From Gemmatimonadota bacterium (GTDB lineage Bacteria; Gemmatimonadota; Gemmatimonadetes; Gemmatimonadales; Gemmatimonadaceae): a DNA stretch of 45,178 nt. Below the pieces are notes generated by a model. The model made no database searches and was not told the DNA's origin. It saw only the letters and a list, made by a program, of their open reading frames with translations. A program made the position numbers and the translations under genes. Shown here in pieces: positions 7,591 to 15,509 of the stretch (the first letter of the stretch is position 1; the number at the start of each line of letters is the position of its first letter). The stretch spans positions 1 to 45,178 of the forward strand of contig CANHNQ010000014.1 in the NCBI GenBank assembly GCA_947462095.1. Reading direction: 5' to 3'.

Positions 7591-9104
7591 TGCCGCACAA
7601 CGAGCAGCCGCCGTTCGCGCGGCGGCTGCTCGATGCGCTGCCGCTCACCGTGTGGTCCGTCGATCTCGACGGACGCATCACGGCGGCCAACAGCGCCTGG
7701 TCCAAATTCGCCACGGACAACGGAGCGCCCGGTATCGCCCCAGAAGCGGCGGTCCTCGGGCGCTCCGTGTTCGACAGCGTCGCCGACGACACCTCGCGCG
7801 ACCAGATCGAACGCGCCATGACGCTGCTGCGCGAACGGCGCGTCCCGGTGGTCCGCTGGGAATTCCCCTGCAGCTCGCCCAACGAGGAACGCGTCTTCCT
7901 CATGCAGGTCACCGCGATCGACGACGGCCAACAGGTCTCCGGCTTCGTCTTTTCTACGGTGGACATCACGCCGAGCCACCGCTCGCGCGAGGCCCTGATC
8001 AACACCGGCATCGCCCTCGCCGAGGCGATCTCGCTCGATCGCGTGTATGAAGAAGTCGCGCACCAGCTCCTCCGCGCCGTCCCCTCCACCGGCTTCGTCA
8101 TCGCGCTGGCCGACGACGACACCGCCGAATTCCGCATCACCCACCGGCAAGGCTACGACGCGCACACCAGCGAACAGCTGGAAGTCCGGCTGCTCCGGAC
8201 GTGGCTCGATGCGCTGGCCACCGGGAACGTGACCCGACAGTCGACCAGCGTCGGCCTCGAAATCACGGCCCCGCTCGTCACCGCCGAGGGGGTGCTGGGC
8301 GCTATCACCCTGTACGCCGAACCGATCGAGTCCGAACAGGCGCTCGAAGAGGCGGAACGCGTCCTGTCCGTGATCGCGGCCCAGACCGCCGTGGCCATCG
8401 AGCGTGCCTGGCTCGTGCGACGCGTCGAGTCCAAGCGTCGCCTCGAAGCCATCGGTGAAGTCGCGGCCGGCGTGGCCCATGAGCTGCGCAATCCGCTCTT
8501 CGGAATCTCCTCGGCCGCGCAACTCCTGCAGTTTCGGGCCAGGGAAGACCCGGTCGTCGAAAAGAACGTCGGCCGGATCCTCCGTGAGGTAGAGCGACTC
8601 AGCCGCATGGTCACATCGCTCCTCGAGTTCGGACGCCCCAACGCGGTGCATCTGATTCCGGCGGACCCGGAAGCGGTGTGGGATGACATCCTCGACGGCG
8701 AACGCGCCCGGCTCGACGCGCGTCAGCTCACGATCCGGCGGGTGCGCCCCGAACAGCCGGTACGCAGCCTCATCGACCTCGAACAGCTCGGGCAGGTCTG
8801 CCGCAACATCCTGGTGAATGCCTGCGATGCCGCCCCCGACGGCTCGGAACTCCTGCTGGTCTCTCAGGTATCGCCGGTGGGTGGCTGGCGATGTCGCCTC
8901 ACGAATGCCGGTCCAGCCATTCCCCCCGAGGTGCTACCCCACGTGTTCGAGTTCTTCTATTCGACCAAGACGGGGGGCTCCGGGATCGGCCTGGCCTTGT
9001 GCCAGCGCATCATGGACGAACACGGCGGCACGATCAGCATCGACAGCACCCCCGACGCCGGCACCACGCTCACGCTCACGCTTCCCCCCACGGCGGCCAC
9101 GTGA
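7590..9104 (+). CDS. PAS-GAF sensor histidine kinase (NtrB-like)
   Basis: A soluble kinase of 504 residues. An N-terminal PAS domain (about 10-125, LPLTVWSVDLDGRITAANSA) is followed by a GAF domain (about 130-280), then HisKA with His297 in GVAHELRNPLFGISSAAQLL, and an ATPase domain with NILVNACDAAPDG (N box) and GGSGIGLALCQRIMDEHGG (G2). The G1 box is weakly conserved (LTNAGPAIPPEV rather than DxGxG), which is also seen in some NtrB-type kinases. ATG 7590 shares a base with the preceding stop. The sigma-54 activator begins two bases after its stop, so the two form an NtrB/NtrC-like pair. Confidence 0.9.
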   Translation: MPHNEQPPFARRLLDALPLTVWSVDLDGRITAANSAWSKFATDNGAPGIAPEAAVLGRSVFDSVADDTSRDQIERAMTLLRERRVPVVRWEFPCSSPNEERVFLMQVTAIDDGQQVSGFVFSTVDITPSHRSREALINTGIALAEAISLDRVYEEVAHQLLRAVPSTGFVIALADDDTAEFRITHRQGYDAHTSEQLEVRLLRTWLDALATGNVTRQSTSVGLEITAPLVTAEGVLGAITLYAEPIESEQALEEAERVLSVIAAQTAVAIERAWLVRRVESKRRLEAIGEVAAGVAHELRNPLFGISSAAQLLQFRAREDPVVEKNVGRILREVERLSRMVTSLLEFGRPNAVHLIPADPEAVWDDILDGERARLDARQLTIRRVRPEQPVRSLIDLEQLGQVCRNILVNACDAAPDGSELLLVSQVSPVGGWRCRLTNAGPAIPPEVLPHVFEFFYSTKTGGSGIGLALCQRIMDEHGGTISIDSTPDAGTTLTLTLPPTAAT

Positions 9105-9106
9105 CG

Positions 9107-10417
9107 ATGTCCCTGCTCGTCATCGACGACGACGAGACCGTCCGCAGCACGCTGGTCGAATTCTTCGAGACGTTCGGCTACACCGCCCGAGGCGCGGCGA
9201 CCGCCACCGAAGGTCGGCGCCTGGCGGTTGAGCATGCCCCCGATGTGGTCCTGCTGGACTTGCGGCTCCCCGACGCCGACGGCGTACGAGCTCTGGAAGC
9301 CCTGCGCGCCGATGATCCCGAGCTCGCGGTCATCGTGCTCACCGGCTACGCCGACGTGCGGACCGCCGTCGCCGCCATGCAGCACGGCGCGGCCGATCTG
9401 CTGGAAAAACCGGTCGATCTCGACCTCTTGGCCGCTGCCGTCACCCGCGCCGCGGAGCGCGGGCGCCTGCGTCAGGAAGTCGCCGTGCTGCGGGCGCAGG
9501 GACGCACGCAGGCGACCCCCCCGGTGATGGCGCCGACCGTCTCCGACCTCATCGATCTGGCCGCCCGAAACCCCGACGCGCCGATCCTCCTGCAAGGAGA
9601 AACAGGCACGGGAAAGGGCTACATCGCCCGCCGGATTCATGATCGTTCGGTGAGGAACCAATCACCGTTCGTCGAAATCAACTGCGCCTCCCTCTCCTCC
9701 ACCTTTTTTGAGAGCGAGCTGTTCGGGCACGAACGAGGTGCCTTCACGGATGCCCGCCACGCCAAGCGTGGCCTGCTCGAGGTGGCCGGCCATGGCACCG
9801 TCTTTCTCGACGAAATCGCCGAATTGGGCCACGACGTGCAGCCGCGGCTCCTCAAGGTGCTCGAGGAGCGCACGTTCCGGCGCTTGGGGGGAACCACGGT
9901 GCTCCGCTCGACCGCCCGTGTGGTCGTGGCGACGCACCAGTCGCTGGCCGACGCGGTGGCCGAGAAACGGTTTCGAGCCGACCTCTACTACCGATTGCAG
10001 GTCCTCACGATCACGCTGCCGCCGCTCCGCGCACGACGGGACGAGATCCTTCCCATGGCGATGTCGATGCTCCCCCCTGGAAGTTCGCTGACGAACGAGG
10101 CAGAGGATGCGCTGGCCGGCTATCGCTGGCCCGGCAACATTCGGGAGCTCAAGAACACCATCTGGCGCGCCGCGATTCTGGCTGAAGGGCGCCCCATTGA
10201 GCCGAGGCATCTCGGGATCATCCAGCCGACGGAAGCACCGGCGGCCGCCGAGGTGGCGTCAGATGGGCCGCGCACGCTCGAGCAGGCCGAGCGTGAGGTC
10301 ATCCGCGAGGCACTGGCGTCCAGCGGCGGAAATCGCACGCACGCCGCACGCATCCTCGGGATCGCCCGCTCCACCCTGCTCGAGAAGTTGAAACGCTCCC
10401 CCGCCGACTTCGCCTAA
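9107..10417 (+). CDS. NtrC-family sigma-54 dependent response regulator
   Basis: A 436-residue activator. The receiver (1-120) has VIDDDE and phosphoacceptor Asp51 (VVLLDLRLPD). The AAA+ domain has Walker A GETGTGKGY, the sigma-54 contact loop as GAFTDA instead of the usual GAFTGA, Walker B GTVFLDEIAEL, and the arginine-finger region FRADLYYRL. The C-terminus is a Fis-type helix-turn-helix (GNRTHAARILGIARSTLLEKL). The open frame extends upstream into the kinase gene in another frame, so I start at ATG 9107; GTG 9101 is possible. It is the probable partner of the kinase at 7590-9104. No good sigma-54 promoter is visible nearby, so its targets are probably elsewhere. Confidence 0.92.
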   Translation: MSLLVIDDDETVRSTLVEFFETFGYTARGAATATEGRRLAVEHAPDVVLLDLRLPDADGVRALEALRADDPELAVIVLTGYADVRTAVAAMQHGAADLLEKPVDLDLLAAAVTRAAERGRLRQEVAVLRAQGRTQATPPVMAPTVSDLIDLAARNPDAPILLQGETGTGKGYIARRIHDRSVRNQSPFVEINCASLSSTFFESELFGHERGAFTDARHAKRGLLEVAGHGTVFLDEIAELGHDVQPRLLKVLEERTFRRLGGTTVLRSTARVVVATHQSLADAVAEKRFRADLYYRLQVLTITLPPLRARRDEILPMAMSMLPPGSSLTNEAEDALAGYRWPGNIRELKNTIWRAAILAEGRPIEPRHLGIIQPTEAPAAAEVASDGPRTLEQAEREVIREALASSGGNRTHAARILGIARSTLLEKLKRSPADFA

Positions 10418-10598
10418 GGGGGCGCGCATCGGTCCGGATTCAGTGACCGAAATCCCGACACCTCGGCGGCCGACCGGCCGATTTTCCGACGGTCACGGCG
10501 AACAATCTTGTGACGCCAGTTCGCGGTAACGGCTTTCCCGGCAATGTCTTGCGCCATGCCACGGGATTCCGGCTCGCTTCTCGCGCTGACGGGAGCGC

Positions 10599-11012
10599 AT
10601 GACCAAGACGCCAGATACCATCAAGTCCGTGCTCATCGTTGAAGATGAGCAGTCGATCCGCGACATCCTCGTCGAACTGTTCGACGTCGAAGGGAACGCC
10701 GTCAGTTCGGCGGAGCTGCTCCCGGACGCGCTCGAAAAGCTGCGGACGCAGCGCTTCGATCTGGTCGTCACCGACCTCAGGCTGGGCGGCAAGCGCGACG
10801 GCGGCCTGCAGGTCATGGCGCTCGCCGGCATGCTGTCGCCGGATGCAATGGTCCTGGTGCTCACCGCGTACCCCGACGACTCGAACCGTCAGGCGTCGTT
10901 CCGCCTCGGCGCGCTCCATTTCCTCGAGAAGCCGGTCGACCTCGCCACGATCGCGCAGCACGCCACGACCGCTGGCGTCCGTTCGGCGTTCGCGCCGGCG
11001 ATCCCCGACTAG
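10599..11012 (+). CDS. Stand-alone receiver-domain response regulator
   Basis: A 137-residue single-domain regulator (CheY/Spo0F style) with no output domain. Receiver features are complete: VLIVEDE, phosphoacceptor Asp59 (LVVTDLRLGG), Thr in LVLTAYPDD, and Lys in FLEKPVDL. Its closest local analogue is the receiver of the NtrC-like gene upstream. It is separated from that gene by 181 bases (10418-10598) in which I see no other feature, and it may act as a phosphate sink or relay for the neighbouring kinases; that role is an inference. Confidence 0.9.
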   Translation: MTKTPDTIKSVLIVEDEQSIRDILVELFDVEGNAVSSAELLPDALEKLRTQRFDLVVTDLRLGGKRDGGLQVMALAGMLSPDAMVLVLTAYPDDSNRQASFRLGALHFLEKPVDLATIAQHATTAGVRSAFAPAIPD

Positions 11013-11113
11013 TTCATGGCGGCATGTCAGTCACGTCATCGTGGCTGATCCGAAACGGCGGTACCCCGGGGATGTCAGCGCACGGCCCCGATCCAGCGTA
11101 TATTGCCCTCCCC

Positions 11114-11659
11114 ATGGCCGAGTCTCCCGTCCCACTTCTGCGCGCTCACGCGCGACATGCCCCGTGGAATGCCCGCGGGCTCGCGGCGCATGCCGCCGCT
11201 CTGGTGGACTCTGCGGGAATGAAGCCCACCAATGCGTCAGCGCGGGCCATGCCCAGCGCGCGGGCGGTGCGCTTCTACGTTGCCAATGGGCTCCTCGATC
11301 GACCGGAGGGTGCCGGCACCGCCGCCACCTACGGCTATCGGCATCTGCTGCAGCTGCTCGCGATCAAGATCCGCCAGCGCGAAGGGCAGACGCTCGACGC
11401 GATCAAGAAGGAAATGCGGGAAGTCACCGGCGACGCGCTCGAACGGCGGGTCGCCGCCTCGCTCGCGCCGGCGCTCGCACTGCAGATGGACTCCAGTGCG
11501 CCCACACAGAACGGAGTGGCCAGCTGGCGACATGTGCCCATCGCCGATGGCGTCGAGTTGCACGTGCGGGACGATTCTCCCGCCGCCCGCGACGACTTGC
11601 TCGTCGCGCTGCGCGACCTGCTTCGGAGCACACTCGGCCGGAACGATTTCGGGACCTGA
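11114..11659 (+). CDS. MerR-like helix-turn-helix regulator
   Basis: A regulator of about 181 residues. The segment PSARAVRFYVANGLLDRP followed by YGYRHLLQLLAIKIRQREG and LDAIKKEM matches the MerR winged-helix pattern (R-x-V-R-Y-Y-x-x-x-G-L, then Y-x-x-x-x-L-x-x-L). The C-terminal 80 residues have no recognised effector domain and no cysteine cluster. The open frame allows starts at 11024 and 11072, but I favour ATG 11114 because a TATATT box at 11099-11104 would start the transcript almost at this codon, making a leaderless message. It lies 137 bases before serA on the same strand and could regulate the serine operon; that link is positional only. Confidence 0.7.
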   Translation: MAESPVPLLRAHARHAPWNARGLAAHAAALVDSAGMKPTNASARAMPSARAVRFYVANGLLDRPEGAGTAATYGYRHLLQLLAIKIRQREGQTLDAIKKEMREVTGDALERRVAASLAPALALQMDSSAPTQNGVASWRHVPIADGVELHVRDDSPAARDDLLVALRDLLRSTLGRNDFGT

Positions 11660-11746
11660 TGCACGACGCGCGTCGTTGATCCGACGGCATGGCACGGTTC
11701 GTCCTCCCGCTGTATCCAATTCCACTGCGTCATCTCCGCGTCGCGT

Positions 11747-11764
11747 GATGCCCGCCCGGGCATC
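11747..11764. promoter_or_regulatory. Perfect inverted repeat upstream of serA
   Basis: GATGCCCG (11747-11754), a 2-base centre, then CGGGCATC (11757-11764). The perfect 8-bp arms and absence of a following T-run fit a dimeric regulator operator better than a terminator. It lies 33 bases upstream of the serA start codon and downstream of the MerR-like gene. Confidence 0.4.
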
Positions 11765-11796
11765 GCACCGAGCGGTGTCTTCTTTCGTGTGTACTC

Positions 11797-13404
11797 ATGG
11801 CATATCGCGTTCTCGTTACCGACGATGTCGATCCGGAAGGACTCGCCCTGCTCGCGGCAGAGCCCGAGCTGCTCGTCGATGAGGTCCCCACGCTGCCCAA
11901 GGACGAACTGCTGCAGCGCATCGGGGAGTACGACGCGATCGTCGGTCGCAGCGCCACGCGGATCTCTGCCGAACTGCTGCGCGCCGCCAAGAAGCTGCGC
12001 GTGGTGGGTCGGGCCGGCGTCGGCGTCGACAACATCGCGCTCGATGTCGCCACCGAACTTGGCGTGGCCATCATCAACGCACCGGCGGGCAACACGGTGG
12101 CCGTGGCCGAGCTGTTTTTCGGCGCGGTGATCGGCCTGCTGCGACAGCTGCCCGCCGCCGCCGTGTCCATGCAGAACGGCGTGTGGGATCGCTCCAAGCT
12201 CATGGGTCGCGAACTCAAGGGGAAAACGCTCGGCATCGTCGGGCTTGGCCGCATCGGTAGCGAAGTCGCGACGCGCGCCCACGCCTTCGGCATGACGGTG
12301 GTGGCCTTCGATCCGTACATCGCCGACGAGCGCTTCACGGCCTTGCGCGTCCGTCGTGCGCCATCACTGGATGCGTTGATCGGCGAGAGCAACATCCTCA
12401 CGATGCACGTGCCGCTCAACGACGAAACGCGGGGCATGATCGGCAAGCGGGAACTCGGCCGGCTGCCAGCCCGCTCGATCGTGGTCAACATGGCCCGCGG
12501 CGGCATCATCGACGAGACGGCCCTGCTGGCGGCGCTCGAGGCCGATCAACTGCGCGGCGCCGTGCTCGACGTGTTCACCGTCGAGCCGCTCGCGGCGGAC
12601 GCCCCGTTGCGCACCGCGCCGAACCTGCTGCTGACGCCGCACCTCGGTGCCAATACCGTCGAAGCGCAACGCAACGTGTCGCGCGATGTGTGTCTCGCGG
12701 TCCGCGATGCGCTGCTGCACAACGACCTCTCGAAGTCGATCAACGTGGCCGGCGGTTCGGGTGAATGGAGCGACCTGCAGCCGGCCATGCTGGTGGCGCG
12801 CCGCGCCGCGGCCGTGGCCCGCGCCGTGCTCGCCGATCAGGGGATGCGCGCCGTGCGCCGACTCGCCCTGCGCATCGGCCCCGATCTCGCGCATGGTGCC
12901 GGTCCGTTGCTGGCCGCCGCCGCGGCTGGCGTGCTCGAAGGCGTGATCGAAACGGATCGACTCAATCTCATCAACGCGCGCAGCCTCGCCGACGCGCGTG
13001 GCCTCGAACTCTCCGTCGGGGAATCCAGTGAACTCGGACACCCGCGCGCCATCGAAGTGGCGCTCGCCGGCGGGATGCAGCAGCTGGCGGTCGCCGGTGT
13101 GGCGCCGGAAGACAGCACACCACGTCTCACGCGCATCGGCCAGTTCCACGTCGATGTGAATCCACGACAGACGCTGCTGATTCTCACGAATCACGACGTC
13201 CCCGGTGTCATCGGCCGCGTCGGCACGCTGCTGGGTGAGCGTCAGGTCAACATCGCTGAGTATCATCAGGCGCGACTGGCACAGGGCGGCGACGCGCTTG
13301 CCGCCATCTCGGTCGACGGCACCGTCAGCGAAGAGACGCGCCGGGCACTGCTGGACCTGCCGGATGTGCTGACCGCGAGCGTCGCACACTTCGGCGCCGA
13401 ATAG
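11797..13404 (+). CDS. serA: D-3-phosphoglycerate dehydrogenase, long form with ACT domain
   Basis: First step of serine synthesis: oxidises 3-phosphoglycerate with NAD. 535 residues is the long (type I) form. Substrate and nucleotide domains cover about 1-315, with the Rossmann motif GIVGLGRIGSEVA, the catalytic Arg in VNMARGGIIDE and the catalytic His in TPHLGANTVEAQ. An intervening ASB domain (about 320-450) and a C-terminal ACT domain (about 455-530, LLILTNHDVPGVIGRVGTLL) fit serine feedback inhibition. No Shine-Dalgarno is visible before ATG 11797. It is the first gene of a four-gene operon; the next gene starts 12 bases after its stop. Confidence 0.96.
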   Translation: MAYRVLVTDDVDPEGLALLAAEPELLVDEVPTLPKDELLQRIGEYDAIVGRSATRISAELLRAAKKLRVVGRAGVGVDNIALDVATELGVAIINAPAGNTVAVAELFFGAVIGLLRQLPAAAVSMQNGVWDRSKLMGRELKGKTLGIVGLGRIGSEVATRAHAFGMTVVAFDPYIADERFTALRVRRAPSLDALIGESNILTMHVPLNDETRGMIGKRELGRLPARSIVVNMARGGIIDETALLAALEADQLRGAVLDVFTVEPLAADAPLRTAPNLLLTPHLGANTVEAQRNVSRDVCLAVRDALLHNDLSKSINVAGGSGEWSDLQPAMLVARRAAAVARAVLADQGMRAVRRLALRIGPDLAHGAGPLLAAAAAGVLEGVIETDRLNLINARSLADARGLELSVGESSELGHPRAIEVALAGGMQQLAVAGVAPEDSTPRLTRIGQFHVDVNPRQTLLILTNHDVPGVIGRVGTLLGERQVNIAEYHQARLAQGGDALAAISVDGTVSEETRRALLDLPDVLTASVAHFGAE

Positions 13405-13416
13405 GCGCGTCACGCG

Positions 13417-14808
13417 ATGACTAGCGCCAGCGCCATCACGACCGTCGATCTCGACATCCGCCGGACCTTTGCACGCGACGCCTCGGGACTCGAAATGATT
13501 CCCGATGCCGTGGCCCGGCCGACCAACATTGAAGAAGTCGCGGACCTGCTGCGCGAGGCCACCTCCTCGCGCACCGCGGTCACGCCGGCGGGATGGCAGT
13601 CGAGCACCACCGGGGCGTCGATTACCGATCATGGGCTCCTCCTGTCGTTGCGTGGGCTGGCCACGATCGGCGACGTGGATACCGACCAGCGCTGCATTCG
13701 CGTTGGGCCTGGGGCGATCGTGGCCGATGTACGACGCGCGGCCGAAGCGGCTGGCCTGCTCTTCACCCCCGATCCCACCAGCGAGGAAGAGTCCACGATC
13801 GGCGGCGCGATCGCCTGCAACGCATCGGGGGCCCGCTCACTGCGCTACGGTGCCACCGGGGCGCACGTGCGTGCCCTCACGGTCCTGCTGGCCAGCGGCG
13901 AGCGACTCGACCTGCGCCGCCCGCAACTCGAAAAGAACACCGTCGGCTATCCGATCACCCACGATCCGGTAGAGTGGTTTGTGGGTAGCGAGGGCACCCT
14001 CGGCGTGGTGGTGGAGGCAGAGCTCGCACTCCATACCCTCCCGGCTCAGGTGCTGGGCCTCATGGTGCCGTTCGAGCATGAACGCGATGCGCTCGCATTC
14101 GTCGTGTCCGCCCGTCGCTCCGCCGCAGTACATCCGCGCTGTCTCGAGTTCTTCGATCGGGGCGCCATGGACATCGCGCGGGTGGCGGACGGCAGCACCG
14201 GCTGGGCCACCACCGCCACGGCCATGGTCTATGTCGAAGAGACCGGGGCCGACGAGTCGCACCCCGAGGATGAGCTGCCGCTCGAAGCGTGGCTCGAACT
14301 CGCCGACGCGCACGCCGCACTCAGCGCCGACATTCGCGTGTACGATTCCGCCACCGCCCTGCGCGAGGCGCGTCACCTGCGTCACGCCGTACCGGCCACC
14401 ATGAACGAGCGTGGGGCCGCCCGACGACCGTTCGGCGGTCGCAAGGTCAGCACCGACTGGGCCGTCCCGTATCCGCGGCTCGCCGAGGCGCTGCACATCG
14501 CCCGGCGTTTTGCCGCCGACGCCGGCATCAACGCGGGGATCGCCTATGGGCACGCCGGCAACGGCCATCCGCATCAGAACTTCATCGCACAGGATGCCGA
14601 TGACCTGCATCGCATCGAGCGCGTGGTGGAGGCCACCCTGCGCGAAGTGATCGCCATGGGTGGAACCGTGGCCGCGGAGCACGGCATCGGCAAACTCAAA
14701 CGCCGGTGGCTGCCGATGCAGGCCAGCGAGGCGCAACGGCGCGTGATGCACGCCATCAAGCGTGAGTTCGATCCCCTTGGCCTGCTGGCGCAAGGCAACG
14801 TGCTGTGA
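13417..14808 (+). CDS. FAD-linked hydroxyacid dehydrogenase (GlcD/D-2-hydroxyglutarate type)
   Basis: A 463-residue member of the FAD-binding type 4 / vanillyl-alcohol-oxidase superfamily. The PCMH FAD domain covers about 30-210 (VTPAGWQSSTTGASI, PDPTSEEESTIGGAIACNAS), and the C-terminal cap has the metal/substrate motifs YGHAGNGHPHQNF and AAEHGIGKLKRRWL and ends DPLGLLAQGNVL. The family oxidises glycolate, D-lactate or D-2-hydroxyglutarate. Placed between serA and serB it best fits D-2-hydroxyglutarate dehydrogenase, which removes the product SerA makes when it reduces 2-oxoglutarate; this substrate is inferred from context. Its stop overlaps the serB GTG (GTGA at 14805-14808). Confidence 0.88.
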   Translation: MTSASAITTVDLDIRRTFARDASGLEMIPDAVARPTNIEEVADLLREATSSRTAVTPAGWQSSTTGASITDHGLLLSLRGLATIGDVDTDQRCIRVGPGAIVADVRRAAEAAGLLFTPDPTSEEESTIGGAIACNASGARSLRYGATGAHVRALTVLLASGERLDLRRPQLEKNTVGYPITHDPVEWFVGSEGTLGVVVEAELALHTLPAQVLGLMVPFEHERDALAFVVSARRSAAVHPRCLEFFDRGAMDIARVADGSTGWATTATAMVYVEETGADESHPEDELPLEAWLELADAHAALSADIRVYDSATALREARHLRHAVPATMNERGAARRPFGGRKVSTDWAVPYPRLAEALHIARRFAADAGINAGIAYGHAGNGHPHQNFIAQDADDLHRIERVVEATLREVIAMGGTVAAEHGIGKLKRRWLPMQASEAQRRVMHAIKREFDPLGLLAQGNVL

Positions 14809-15503
14809 ACAGCACCATGCCCCCGCTGTCAGTGGATGTCCGGCGCCCGCGATTCAAGTCGGTCATTTTCGATGTCGACTCCACGGTGTGCGCGATTGAG
14901 GGAATCGACTGGCTGGCCGCACGCCGCGATCCGGAGATCGCACGTGAAAGCGAAGCGCTGACGGCACAGGCCATGGCCGGCGACATCCCGATCGAGGCGG
15001 TATATACCCGGCGCCTCGAGCGCATCCGTCCAACCGCCGGCGAATTGATCGCGCTGGCCGATGCCTATCGCGAGTCGGTGCAACCCGGCGCGCAGGAGCT
15101 CATCCCGGCGCTGCAGCGCGCCGGCTGTCAGGTGCATCTGCTCAGCGGCGGACTGCGGATCGCGATCGTGCCGATCGCCATACAACTGGGCGTGCCCGCC
15201 GACCGGGTCCATGCCGTCGCGGTGACCCGCGACGCCGACGGCACCATGAGTCTGCTCGATGGCGATCAGCCGCTCGCCACGCAGCGCGGCAAGCCGCTCA
15301 CCGTGCAGCGTCTCGCCCTGCCGAAGCCTACGGTGATGATTGGCGACGGCTCCACCGATGCGGCCGTGCGCGGCGTCGTCACCGAGTTCATTGCGTACAC
15401 CGGTGTCGCGCGACGCGAGAGTGTCGTGACCGTGGCGGATGCCGAAGCCGACAGCTTCGCCGCGCTGTATCCGTTGCTCTTTTTCCCGGCATCCTCCAGG
15501 TAA
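14805..15503 (+). CDS. serB: Phosphoserine phosphatase, HAD family
   Basis: Last step of serine synthesis: hydrolyses phosphoserine. 232 residues. HAD motif I is FDVDSTVCAIEGIDWLA (the two catalytic Asp in DVDST, as in PSP enzymes), motif II is the Ser in HLLSGGLR, and motif IV is IGDGSTDAAV. GTG 14805 overlaps the preceding stop by four bases, giving translational coupling; ATG 14817 is an alternative. The next gene begins six bases after its stop. The DVDST-EGIDWLA block resembles eukaryotic-type PSPs more than E. coli SerB. Confidence 0.93.
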   Translation: MNSTMPPLSVDVRRPRFKSVIFDVDSTVCAIEGIDWLAARRDPEIARESEALTAQAMAGDIPIEAVYTRRLERIRPTAGELIALADAYRESVQPGAQELIPALQRAGCQVHLLSGGLRIAIVPIAIQLGVPADRVHAVAVTRDADGTMSLLDGDQPLATQRGKPLTVQRLALPKPTVMIGDGSTDAAVRGVVTEFIAYTGVARRESVVTVADAEADSFAALYPLLFFPASSR

Positions 15504-15509
15504 GACGCC

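Noticed and set aside
6789-8651. A 620-codon minus-strand frame antisense to the histone-like gene and kinase
   Set aside because: Its Ala/Gly/Phe repeats are the mirror of the Lys-Ala-Pro repeats; the plus-strand gene has a strong ribosome site and coupling to its neighbour.
10538-10553. Sigma-54-like promoter (GG then GC with TTGC) before the stand-alone receiver
   Set aside because: GG at 10540-10541 and GC at 10551-10552 are separated by 9 bases; sigma-54 promoters need 10, and one-base changes are not tolerated.
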